6,161 nucleotides of DNA from Clostridiaceae bacterium (lineage in GTDB: Bacteria; Bacillota; Clostridia; Oscillospirales; Acutalibacteraceae): assembly GCA_016297645.1 (NCBI GenBank), contig JAEDGF010000097.1, positions 1-6,161 of the forward strand. Reading direction: 5' to 3'. The notes under the pieces are model-generated. The model saw only the letters and a program-made list of their open reading frames with translations. It made no database searches and was not told where the DNA came from. Below, piece by piece: positions 1 to 6,028 of this stretch. The first letter of the stretch is position 1. Each line of letters starts with the position of its first letter. Position numbers and translations under genes: made by a program.

Positions 1-14
1 TTTTCCTATCCCCT

Positions 15-55
15 AAAAAAGGGGCTGTAAAAAAACTCAGTTTTTTTACAGCCCC
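15..55 (-). terminator. Strong intrinsic terminator downstream of fucI
   Basis: A perfect 15-bp inverted repeat (ggggctgtaaaaaaa at 21-35 and its complement at 41-55) encloses the 5-nt loop 36-40. Read on the minus strand, the hairpin is followed at once by six Ts (A-run 15-20 on the plus strand), the layout of a rho-independent terminator. It lies about 140 nt past the fucI stop codon and should end transcripts arriving from fucI. On the plus strand the hairpin is followed only by gtttc, but the seven-T half of the stem could give some bidirectional activity toward a gene left of the window. Confidence 0.88.
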
Positions 56-104
56 GTTTCATATTATTCGTTCATGCGGAAATATCCGTTTCGGCAAAGC
101 AGCT

Positions 105-138
105 GACAAAAATCAAAGCTATGCCGCCGGGCAGCTTT
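105..138 (-). terminator. Possible first (weaker) terminator of fucI
   Basis: On the minus strand AAAGCT-GCC (138-130) can pair with GGC-AT-AGCTTT (125-115), giving a 9-bp stem with a two-base bulge (121-122) and a 4-nt loop (126-129). It is followed by GATTTTTG, a short and interrupted U-tract. It sits between the fucI stop and the much stronger hairpin at 15-55, so it may be an upstream partial terminator or a 3'-end stabilising hairpin. The pairing is visible directly; terminator activity is inferred. Confidence 0.4.
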
Positions 139-196
139 CCCGTGTGAGAACGGCGCAAAAAGTCCGCCGCGCACGAAAAGACCGCATTTCGCGTTT

Positions 197-1993
197 TTAT
201 TTGTAGAGAGGTCCGTATGCCGCGCAGGCTCTGTAATCGGCGCCTTCAAGATCCTTCGTGCCGAATGCGTTCCATGCTGCCGGACGGAAAATCTTCTCCT
301 CGGGAACATTGTGAAGTCCCACGGGGATGCGGAGCATTGAGCACATGGTGATAAGGTCGGCACCAATGTGGCCGTAGGTTATCGCACCGTGGTTTGCGCC
401 CCATGTATTCATGAGGTCGTATGCCGACTTGAACGGGCCTTTGCCGTTGACGATGGGAGTAAACCAAGTGCAGGGCCATGTGTAGTCCGTTCTCTTCCAG
501 AGAATGTCCGAAACCTCATCGGGAAGATTTACGGTGTAGCCCTCGGCGATCTGAATCGTCGGGCCTAGTCCCTTTACGAGATTTATTCTTATCATCGTAG
601 CGGGCATCTGTGCGCGGGTAAGGAAACGGGAGGAGAATCCGCCGCCTCTGAAATAGCCGTTGTCGGCTGCGCACCACTCGGTGGCTTTGAGCATCTTGTC
701 GATATCCTCTTCCGTTACATCGTACCAGGGCTTTATCACGGAGTTGCCGTTTTCGTCCTTGACTTCGCCGCAGGCATCAAGGCAGCACGCGCCGGAGTTT
801 ATAAGGTGGATAAATCCGCCTGCTTCCTTTGCAACGCCCTCAATGTCGTAGCCGGTCACGCGCTTAACGGAATCCGCACTCCAAAATGTACGGACATCGG
901 CAAACATCTGCGCACGGTTGGTGAGCAGCTTCATGAAGAGCATGGAAAGACCGTTGAGAGTATCGTTTTCGGTGGCGAGAACATAGGGCTCTCTTGCGCC
1001 GTTCCAGTCGAAGGATGTGTTGCACATCGCTTCGCCGAAATCGCAGTTCGGATAGAAGTCCGTCCACTGGCGCTGACCCTGGAAGCCTGCCGCGATGGCG
1101 TTATGGCCTACCATTTCTTCCTCTCTGCCCTCGGGGAGATTTTTGTTGCCGTTCATGAGGTCTTTTATAATTACCATCATCTTAACGACGAATTCCCAGT
1201 CTTTTTCCTTCTGCTCGGGGGATTTTCTTACAAAATCGGGGTTCTTGTCGAAGCCCTCGGGGCAATGCTCCTTTGTCCATGCGAGAGCCTTTTTGAACTC
1301 GGCTTCGTCATAGATGCCCTCGGTCATTCGACGGATGATTTCCACCTCGTCGACCGATTCAACACGCATACCGAGGTATTCCTCGATAAAGTCGGGGCTT
1401 ATGGAGGAGCCGCCGATACCCATGCAGATAGAGCCTATTTGCAGGTACGATTTGCCTCTCATGGTGCAGACAGCGACTGCCGCACGGGCAAAACGGAGGA
1501 GCTTCTCTTTTACATCACAGGGGATTTCGGTGTCGTCGGCGTCCTGAACATCCTTGCCGTAGATACCGAAAGCCGGAAGCCCCTTCTGTGCGTGAGTTGC
1601 GAGAACGGACGCAAGGTAAACAGCACCCGGACGCTCCGTTGCGTTAAAGCCCCAAACGCCCTTTATCGTCATGGGGTCGGAGTCCATTGTTTCGCTGCCG
1701 TAGCACCAGCAGGGGGTAACGGAGAGAGTGATATCAACGCCCTCTTTGCGGAACTGCTCGGCGACCTGAGCCGCCTCCGCAACTCTGCCTATGCTCGTTT
1801 CGGAGATAACGACCTTAACGGGTTCGCCGTTGGAATATTTAAGGTTTTCGGTAAAGAGCTTTTCGGCTGCCTTTGCCATGTTCATTGTCTGTTCTTCAAG
1901 GCTTTCACGAACTTTGAGAGGTCCGCGTCTGCCGTCGATTATCCGGCGTATTCCGATTACGGGATAACCGCCTATAAGTCTGCTTTGAGCCAT
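197..1993 (-). CDS. fucI: L-fucose isomerase
   Basis: FucI interconverts L-fucose and L-fuculose (family members also act on D-arabinose), the first cytoplasmic step of L-fucose catabolism; the family enzyme is a Mn2+-dependent hexamer. The 598-aa product is full length (E. coli FucI is about 591 aa) and collinear with it. Recognisable blocks are IDGRR (19-23), VRESLEEQTMNMAKA (28-42), TPCWCYGSET (93-102), WGFNATERPGAVYLA (114-128), YGKDVQDADDT (145-155), AAGFQGQR (301-308) and RGGGFSSRFLT (449-459). E342 (ATEND), D366 (FADVRTFW) and H535 (WGANHG) line up with the metal and catalytic residues E337, D361 and H528 of E. coli FucI. The start is supported by an AAAGGACG-type Shine-Dalgarno at 2004-2011 and by the N-terminus leading straight into the conserved PVIGIRxxIDGRR segment. 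It lies 92 nt downstream of the MATE gene on the same strand. No fucose kinase, aldolase, transporter or regulator is in the window. Function is confident from family similarity. Confidence 0.97.
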   Translation of the reverse strand: MAQSRLIGGYPVIGIRRIIDGRRGPLKVRESLEEQTMNMAKAAEKLFTENLKYSNGEPVKVVISETSIGRVAEAAQVAEQFRKEGVDITLSVTPCWCYGSETMDSDPMTIKGVWGFNATERPGAVYLASVLATHAQKGLPAFGIYGKDVQDADDTEIPCDVKEKLLRFARAAVAVCTMRGKSYLQIGSICMGIGGSSISPDFIEEYLGMRVESVDEVEIIRRMTEGIYDEAEFKKALAWTKEHCPEGFDKNPDFVRKSPEQKEKDWEFVVKMMVIIKDLMNGNKNLPEGREEEMVGHNAIAAGFQGQRQWTDFYPNCDFGEAMCNTSFDWNGAREPYVLATENDTLNGLSMLFMKLLTNRAQMFADVRTFWSADSVKRVTGYDIEGVAKEAGGFIHLINSGACCLDACGEVKDENGNSVIKPWYDVTEEDIDKMLKATEWCAADNGYFRGGGFSSRFLTRAQMPATMIRINLVKGLGPTIQIAEGYTVNLPDEVSDILWKRTDYTWPCTWFTPIVNGKGPFKSAYDLMNTWGANHGAITYGHIGADLITMCSMLRIPVGLHNVPEEKIFRPAAWNAFGTKDLEGADYRACAAYGPLYK

Positions 1994-2032
1994 AGTAAAA
2001 AATCGTCCTTTCGAAAAAATTTTTTCAGTGCA

Positions 2033-2061
2033 ATGTTAACATATTTTTACTGCGAAATCAA
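2033..2061 (-). promoter_or_regulatory. Candidate fucI promoter (extended -10) with a palindrome
   Basis: On the minus strand TTGATT (2056-2061) is separated by 17 bp from TAACAT (2033-2038), with TG one base upstream (2041-2040), an extended -10 arrangement. Each hexamer matches consensus at 4 of 6 positions, so it is only moderate. The -10 is embedded in the perfect 10-bp palindrome ATGTTAACAT (2033-2042), which could be an operator for a sugar-responsive repressor; that part is inference. The predicted leader is about 30 nt and holds a second palindrome (2013-2026, A6T6 core) next to the Shine-Dalgarno. Confidence 0.38.
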
Positions 2062-2085
2062 TAAAAATCAAGCATTTGCCTTAAA

Positions 2086-3462
2086 TTATCCTGCTTTTTC
2101 TTCGGCTGCGTCCTTCTTTTTCAAACGCGAATTGAGAATTATAAATGCGATAAGCTCAACAACGAAGGTTATTATCCACGAGATCGGGTACGACAGGTAC
2201 AGGCAGTCGAGCGTGTGGTACTGCGCAGAGCCGAAAACGGTGAGAACCCACAAAATTCTGAATCCGCACACACCGGCAACGGTAATTATCATGGGCATCA
2301 GCGACGCGCCGATACCCCGGAGCATTCCCGTCATAACATCGAGCATACCGCACAGATAATATGTAAGGCTGATATATTTAAGACGCAGCTTGCCGTATGC
2401 GATAGCTTCGAGCGAGTCCGTAATATAGATGTTCAGCAGGAGATCGTCCGCGAGGTAAGCGCTCACACCGAGCACCGCACCGACAAGTGTTACGCTGAGT
2501 ACGCACGCGAGGGCAATTTTGCCTATCCGCCTGTACTGCTTCGCACCGTGGTTCTGACCGGCAAAGTTCATGGAGGTCTGGTTGAACGCGTTCATCGAAG
2601 TGTAGATAAAGCCCTCGATGTTGCTCGACGCGGCGTTGCCGGACATAACTACCGAACCGAACGAGTTTACGGACGACTGAATGAGAACATTCGAAATCGA
2701 GAACAGAGAACCCTGTATTCCGGCAGGCACGCCGAAGCGGATTATCTGGAAAAGCTCATTCTTATATATGTGCATCTGCTTGAACGAGAACTTGATGTAG
2801 TCGGTACGGTGAATGAGCGTGATGACAATGAGCACCGCCGACACCGCCTGCGAAACAGAGGTCGCAATCGCAACACCGGCGACATCGAGCTTGAAGGCAA
2901 CAACAAATATCAGGTTGAGAATTACATTGAGAACGCCTGCGGCGGTAAGGTAGTACAGCGGCGATTTCGTATCACCCACCGCCCTGAGTATAGCCGCGCC
3001 AAAGTTATAGATCATGCTTCCGGTCATTCCGCAGAAATAAATGCGCATATACTGCGTTGAAAGGTCTATAACATCCTCGGGGGTGTCCATCATCAGCAGA
3101 AAATTCTCTGCCTCCGCCACGCCTACGACGGTGAGGAAGATTCCGCTTATAGCCGCCGCCGGGATCGCGGTGTGAACAAGTCTGCGGAGCCGTTCGCGGT
3201 CGTTTGCGCCTGCCGCCCTGGCAACGCATACGCCCGCACCCACCGACAAACCGATAAAAAGATTGACTATAAGGTTCGTTATCGCGCCCGTTGCGCCGAC
3301 TGCCGCAACGGATATGCTTCCGCCGCCGGCACGCCCGACAACTATGAGGTCTGCTGCATTAAATAAAAGCTGCAACACGCCCGTCAGAATGATGGGAACG
3401 GTGTACAGCCATATATTTTTAAGTATAGGTCCGCGCGTCATCGCGGCAGAATCTATTTTCAT
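2086..3462 (-). CDS. MATE-family multidrug/cation antiporter
   Basis: A 458-aa inner-membrane protein with about 12 hydrophobic segments in two halves, the size and topology of MATE (multidrug and toxic compound extrusion) transporters, which export drugs or metabolites in exchange for Na+ or H+. Visible family signatures are MTRGPILKNI at the N-terminus (8-17), the TM1-TM2 stretch NAADLIVVGRAGG (35-47), FIGLSVGAGVCVARAAGAND (69-88), and ILRAVGDTKSPLYYL (158-172) before TM5. The second half repeats the pattern around FGVPAGIQGSLFSISNVLIQ (243-262) and LRGIGASLMPM (381-391). The C-terminus is charged (LKKKDAAEEKAG), as expected for a cytoplasmic tail. Start: ATG at 3462 with GGAG at 3475-3478, a slightly long spacing of 12 nt; Met8 is an in-frame alternative, but MTRGP normally follows a short leader. 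It has a perfect upstream promoter and no clear terminator before fucI. The substrate cannot be read from sequence; NorM, MepA or DinF-type labels would be guesses. Confidence 0.93.
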   Translation of the reverse strand: MKIDSAAMTRGPILKNIWLYTVPIILTGVLQLLFNAADLIVVGRAGGGSISVAAVGATGAITNLIVNLFIGLSVGAGVCVARAAGANDRERLRRLVHTAIPAAAISGIFLTVVGVAEAENFLLMMDTPEDVIDLSTQYMRIYFCGMTGSMIYNFGAAILRAVGDTKSPLYYLTAAGVLNVILNLIFVVAFKLDVAGVAIATSVSQAVSAVLIVITLIHRTDYIKFSFKQMHIYKNELFQIIRFGVPAGIQGSLFSISNVLIQSSVNSFGSVVMSGNAASSNIEGFIYTSMNAFNQTSMNFAGQNHGAKQYRRIGKIALACVLSVTLVGAVLGVSAYLADDLLLNIYITDSLEAIAYGKLRLKYISLTYYLCGMLDVMTGMLRGIGASLMPMIITVAGVCGFRILWVLTVFGSAQYHTLDCLYLSYPISWIITFVVELIAFIILNSRLKKKDAAEEKAG

Positions 3463-3544
3463 CTGTTCGATTTTCTCCGTGTAATCTGTTCTTTTTTGTC
3501 CTTTTCGGGGAAAAACGATGCCGAACCGCTTCCCTCCGAATTAT

Positions 3545-3573
3545 ATTATATATGCCGCTGCAGGCGTTGTCAA
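3545..3573 (-). promoter_or_regulatory. Perfect consensus sigma-A promoter of the MATE gene
   Basis: On the minus strand TTGACA (3568-3573) is followed after exactly 17 bp by TATAAT (3545-3550), both hexamers at 6 of 6. Upstream of the -35 the sequence 3576-3594 is almost pure A/T and, read on the minus strand, resembles an UP element (ATAATATTTTTTATATAAGG). The predicted start near 3538 gives a leader of about 75 nt before the ATG at 3462. I see no riboswitch-like or attenuator fold in that leader. Confidence 0.85.
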
Positions 3574-3582
3574 ACCTTATAT

Positions 3583-3928
3583 AAAAAATATTATGTGTCC
3601 GCTATATAAAAAAACTTATGCCTTCCTTTGCCTTCCGCCGCAGAAAAAATTCAAAAACAAGCACGGTAAAAAACCGTAATCGGTCGGGAAAAAAGTAAGC
3701 AAAGACAAAAAAACCGCACACGAACCGGGGCAAAGAAGCACAATGCGGAGAAAAAAGAAAACACACGCGCCAAAGCAAAAAAACGCACATACGGGGAGAA
3801 AAAACAACCGCAGCAAAAAAGCGTACACGCCGGAAAAAAGCGCTTGCAGCGAAACAAAAAACGCCCGTTCCGTGAGAAAAAAACGCGCCTGCATTGAAGC
3901 AATCGGCGCGCAAACAGGAACGAAAAAA
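3583..3928. repeat. Array of A-tracts at roughly two-helical-turn spacing; no gene
   Basis: This intergenic stretch carries repeated plus-strand A5-A7 runs at 3583-3588, 3608-3614, 3644-3649, 3653-3657, 3668-3673, 3689-3694, 3707-3713, 3751-3756, 3777-3783, 3799-3804, 3815-3820, 3834-3839, 3856-3861, 3877-3883 and 3923-3928. From 3668 on, centre-to-centre distances are about 21, 18.5, 43.5, 26.5, 21.5, 16, 19, 22, 21.5 and 45.5 bp, clustering near 21 bp or twice that. The tracts are separated by GC-rich 9-20-mers often starting CGC or GCG. Such spacing can produce intrinsic curvature. Several frames are open on both strands only because the region is A/T-run-rich; the resulting Lys-rich (plus) or Phe-rich (minus) peptides have no recognisable domain or Shine-Dalgarno, so I call it non-coding. 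Confidence 0.6.
3877..3910 (-). terminator. Second intrinsic terminator after the DUF4430 lipoprotein gene
   Basis: On the minus strand CGCGCC (3910-3905) pairs with GGCGCG (3889-3884). An inner ATTG/CAAT stem (3903-3900 with 3896-3893) closes a 3-nt loop, and seven Ts follow (3883-3877). This is a good rho-independent terminator, directly behind the one at 3923-3956. Confidence 0.7.
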
Positions 3929-3956
3929 GCCGCCCTTCGTTTTCGCGAAAAGCAGC
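3923..3956 (-). terminator. Intrinsic terminator of the DUF4430 lipoprotein gene
   Basis: On the minus strand GCTGCTTTTCG (3956-3946) pairs over 11 positions, including three G-U pairs, with CGAAGGGCGGC (3939-3929). The 6-nt loop is 3945-3940 and six Ts follow (3928-3923). It begins 24 nt after the stop codon at 3980-3982, the usual place for an intrinsic terminator. Confidence 0.75.
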
Positions 3957-3979
3957 TTTGTAATTTGTGTTATCGTTGT

Positions 3980-4432
3980 TTACTGAGCATCGGCAGGAGT
4001 GTAAACGAACTGGAACACATCGCCCTCTGCAACGGGTGTGGAGCTTGCGCCGGTCGAGAGCATATTGCCGTCCTTGTCGAGAATTGCCCAGTATGCCTTG
4101 TCCTCGTTGTAGTCGGCACGGATACCGTTTACCGTCTTTATGTAAAGACCGTATTCACTGTCGTCACCGGAAACAAGACCTTTTTCAACGAGAGCGTCGG
4201 CAAGATTTGCCTTCTCGGTTTCAACTTTAAGCTCGGTGGACTTGCCGTCCTTATCCTTAACGATAACGGTGATGTTTACCGTTTTTGCGTCCTGTGCCGT
4301 TGTATCGGACACGGAGGGAGCTTCGCTCGGAGCGGCCGAATCGGTGGGGTCGTTGCTTGTGCCGCAGGAGGCAAAGCAGAGAATTACGGCGAGAAGCGCC
4401 ACAATAAGCGTAAGAAGTTTTGTGTTTTTCAT
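3980..4432 (-). CDS. DUF4430-domain lipoprotein
   Basis: A 150-aa precursor of a membrane-anchored surface lipoprotein. Residues 1-22 form a lipoprotein signal peptide (MKNTK, then a hydrophobic core), with lipobox FASC and lipidated Cys23. Residues 24-50 are a Ser/Thr/Ala/Pro-rich linker, and about 53-145 match the DUF4430 (transcobalamin-like C-terminal) fold: the strand NITVIVKDKDGKS, LADALVEKGLV, GLYIKTVNGIRADYNEDKAYWAIL and a closing VAEGDVFQFVYT. This module is known from vitamin B12-binding transcobalamin and from many clostridial surface proteins; ligand binding here is not shown. An in-frame extension to 4498 is possible but would start upstream of the promoter, so ATG 4432 is chosen; it has AAAGGAAA (4441-4448) at good spacing. 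The gene is monocistronic: own perfect promoter (4467-4494) and two terminators (3923-3956, 3877-3910). It is divergent from the secreted DUF4832 gene. Confidence 0.88.
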   Translation of the reverse strand: MKNTKLLTLIVALLAVILCFASCGTSNDPTDSAAPSEAPSVSDTTAQDAKTVNITVIVKDKDGKSTELKVETEKANLADALVEKGLVSGDDSEYGLYIKTVNGIRADYNEDKAYWAILDKDGNMLSTGASSTPVAEGDVFQFVYTPADAQ

Positions 4433-4466
4433 TGTGCGTGTTTCCTTTCTGTTTTTTCCAAGGGCT

Positions 4467-4494
4467 ATTATACATTTTTCAAAAAAATTGTCAA
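4467..4494 (-). promoter_or_regulatory. Consensus sigma-A promoter of the DUF4430 lipoprotein gene
   Basis: On the minus strand TTGACA (4489-4494) and TATAAT (4467-4472) are both perfect and separated by 16 bp. Upstream of the -35 the minus strand carries AAAAACAAAAAACG (4517-4504), a possible UP-type A-tract. The predicted start near 4460 gives a leader of about 28 nt, which excludes the longer reading frame starting at 4498. Confidence 0.85.
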
Positions 4495-4499
4495 GCATA

Positions 4500-4647
4500 G
4501 TTCGTTTTTTGTTTTTGCAGAATCAACAAGACCAAAGTAAACACGATAGCACCGCACCGTCAGCATTCACCTCTCGGCGGACTAACGCCTGCTGTCCGTT
4601 TTTCAGTCATAGGGACAGCTGCTGCCGGGCGGACTGCGTGTTAAGTG
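4500..4647. other. Divergent intergenic region with short inverted and direct repeats; no gene
   Basis: Between the two divergent promoters I find no credible reading frame or RNA gene. There is a perfect 7-bp inverted repeat GCTGTCC (4591-4597)/GGACAGC (4613-4619) with a 15-nt spacer, and a direct repeat GGCGGACT at 4576-4583 and 4628-4635. CGGAC at 4578-4582 could also pair with GTCCG at 4594-4598, so the pairings are mutually exclusive. These could be regulator-binding sites or leftover structure; nothing indicates which. Confidence 0.3.
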
Positions 4648-4676
4648 TTGATTTAGCCGTAAAAACAGTGTATACT
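4648..4676 (+). promoter_or_regulatory. Promoter of the DUF4832 gene
   Basis: TTGATT (4648-4653, 4 of 6) and TATACT (4671-4676, 5 of 6) are separated by exactly 17 bp. The predicted start near 4683 falls in an A10 run (4680-4689) and gives a leader of only about 25 nt, ending in the GGAGG Shine-Dalgarno at 4699-4703. This placement supports translation starting at ATG 4708 rather than at the GTG at 4847. Confidence 0.65.
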
Positions 4677-4698
4677 TACAAAAAAAAAACAAACTATC

Positions 4699-4710
4699 GG
4701 AGGACATATG
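4699..4710 (+). promoter_or_regulatory. Shine-Dalgarno and start codon of the DUF4832 gene
   Basis: GGAGG at 4699-4703 precedes ATG 4708-4710 with a 4-nt gap (cGGAGGacatATG). This is the best ribosome-binding site in the region and decides the start. The peptide read from it, MGFFSRCLTAIISFLF, looks like the front half of a signal peptide. Read without a frameshift, this frame stops at TGA 4813-4815 after 35 codons with a non-hydrophobic Arg/His-rich tail. Confidence 0.7.
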
Positions 4711-6028
4711 GGCTTCTTTTCAAGGTGCTTGACCGCAATCATTTCTTTTCTTTTTTTCCGTCACCGCATTTATCGGCACGCTCCCCGGCTTCACCGCTGC
4801 CGATATAGGCTATGAAACAGCCTGCGGCAATCCTCTCAAAGGCTTTGTGCCGTTTTCCGAAAAGGCGGACTCCTCCGACGGCGCGGTACGGTATTCAATG
4901 GAGTTTTTCTATATTCCGCTGTCGGAGCTTATCCGTGACGACGGCACATACCGCATTCGCGAGGGGCTTGAACCTCACCTCGAAAAGGCGGCAAGCCGTT
5001 CGCACCAGTCGATTTTCAGAGTGTACCTCGACTACCCGGCAAGCGAGACAAAAGACGGCGCGGTTCCGAAGTACATATGGGACATGGGCGTGAAAAAGAT
5101 ACCGTACACCGAGTTCGGCGGCGGAATTTCGCCCGACTACACGGACGACAGGCTTATTGACGAGCTGGTTCGTTTCATAAAAGCTCTTGCGAAGGAGTAT
5201 GACGGCGACAGACGCATAGCGTATATTACCGCCGGACTTCTCGGGCATTGGGGCGAGTGGCACTGCTTTGCCTGTCCCGAGGCAATGGCGTCCGACGAGC
5301 AGCAGGAGAAGATAGCGAACGCCTTTACGGAAAGCTTTACAAAGACAAAAATTCTTATGCGCTACCCCGGAACACCCGGCACGGGGAACGGAAAAACGGG
5401 CTTTCACGACGATTCGTTTACATACGAAACGCTCGGCGACAAAAGTTCGTCATGGTTTTTTATGAACCGCCTGAAAAAAGCAAAGCAGACGAAAAACTGG
5501 CAAACCCAGCCGATAGGCGGAGAGTTCCGCCCTGAGGGACAGTCCGACTTTTTGGACGGCAAGGCATCGGAGGAATATCAGAATTTTGACGAGTGCGTAA
5601 AGAAAACACACTGCTCGTGGCTCATGATGAACGGGGCGTTTTCCGCCGGGCTTACCTCGGAACAAGCAAAACGCGCCGAAGAAGCCTCCGCTTCTCTCGG
5701 ATACGACCTGACCGTAAAAAAAGCCGCAGTGCGCCGCATTTTCGGCAAATCCACGGTAACGGTCGCAGTTAAAAATGTCGGGAACGCGCCGCTGTACACA
5801 GATGCCGAAATAATCATAAAATGCGGCGAAACGGAGATAAAGGCAAACGGTAAGCCCCTTAGCGAGCTTATGCCGGGCTGCACATTTTTGTACAAGGCGA
5901 GTTTTTCTCCGACTGACGGCAACAGCATTTCGGTAAAGATATCCTCCCCCGGCACGCTCACTCCCATCAGGTTTTCAAACACCGGCTGCGGCAGTGACGG
6001 AATTCTCACACTCGGCAAAATCGGTTGA
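4708..6028 (+). CDS. Secreted DUF4832-family protein, frameshifted in its signal peptide
   Basis: The family is of uncharacterised function, probably a secreted sugar-active TIM-barrel-like protein (inference). The body is open from 4733 to the TGA at 6026-6028; its first candidate start in that frame is GTG 4847 (393 aa), which would cut the family hallmark NPLKGFVPF, encoded in frame at 4829-4855. Upstream, ATG 4708 with GGAGG encodes a signal-peptide front one frame away. Removing one T from the T7 run 4751-4757 joins them into a 439-aa precursor: a hydrophobic segment to about residue 28, a likely signal-peptidase site after TAA (29-31), NPLKGF (41-46), MEFFYIPLSEL (64-74), FRVYLDYP (103-110), YITAGLLGHWGEWH (172-185) and TQPIGGEFRPE (266-276). 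A beta-rich tail with VAVKNVGNAPLY follows from about residue 340. E183 and E272 are candidate acidic active-site residues by position only. No terminator is seen after the stop. Either the gene is a recent or phase-variable frameshift, or the read has a homopolymer error; the intact downstream frame favours a recent event or error. Confidence 0.82.
4751..4757 (+). other. T7 homopolymer at the frameshift point
   Basis: The run of seven Ts lies within a very T-rich stretch (4742-4757) coding the hydrophobic core of the signal peptide. ATG 4708 is in frame 1 and the DUF4832 body in frame 2. One T fewer restores a continuous reading frame with a normal signal peptide, and no stop intervenes in the restored frame. 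The location is inferred as the most slippage-prone site; any single-base change between about 4733 and 4812 could also restore the frame. Confidence 0.7.

Noticed and set aside
2027..2042. Possible CcpA cre site over the fucI promoter
   Set aside because: The match to the cre consensus is one base short and lacks the central CG.
806..2359. 517-codon open frame on the plus strand opposite fucI and the MATE gene's end
   Set aside because: It is antisense to two confidently identified genes and crosses their intergenic gap; the product has no recognisable domain and it arises from codon bias of fucI.
2215..3060. 281-codon open frame on the plus strand opposite the MATE gene
   Set aside because: Highly charged, domain-free shadow of the MATE coding sequence with no promoter or Shine-Dalgarno.
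3602..3913. Phe-rich minus-strand frame (and two overlapping ones) in the A-tract region
   Set aside because: Several frames are open at once because T-runs avoid stop codons; no Shine-Dalgarno, no domain, and two terminators lie just upstream of or within it.
3644..3928. CRISPR array suggested by the regularly spaced repeats
   Set aside because: The only repeated element is a 6-7-nt A-run with spacing of 16-26 bp; there is no conserved 24-40-nt repeat and no cas gene.
4433..4498. N-terminal extension of the DUF4430 protein to a start at 4498
   Set aside because: It would precede the perfect promoter's start site near 4460 and put charged residues before a clear lipoprotein signal peptide that begins at 4432.
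3743..4540. Lys-rich plus-strand frame running into the antisense of the DUF4430 gene
   Set aside because: Composition is dictated by the A-tracts and then by the complement of a real gene; no promoter is seen.
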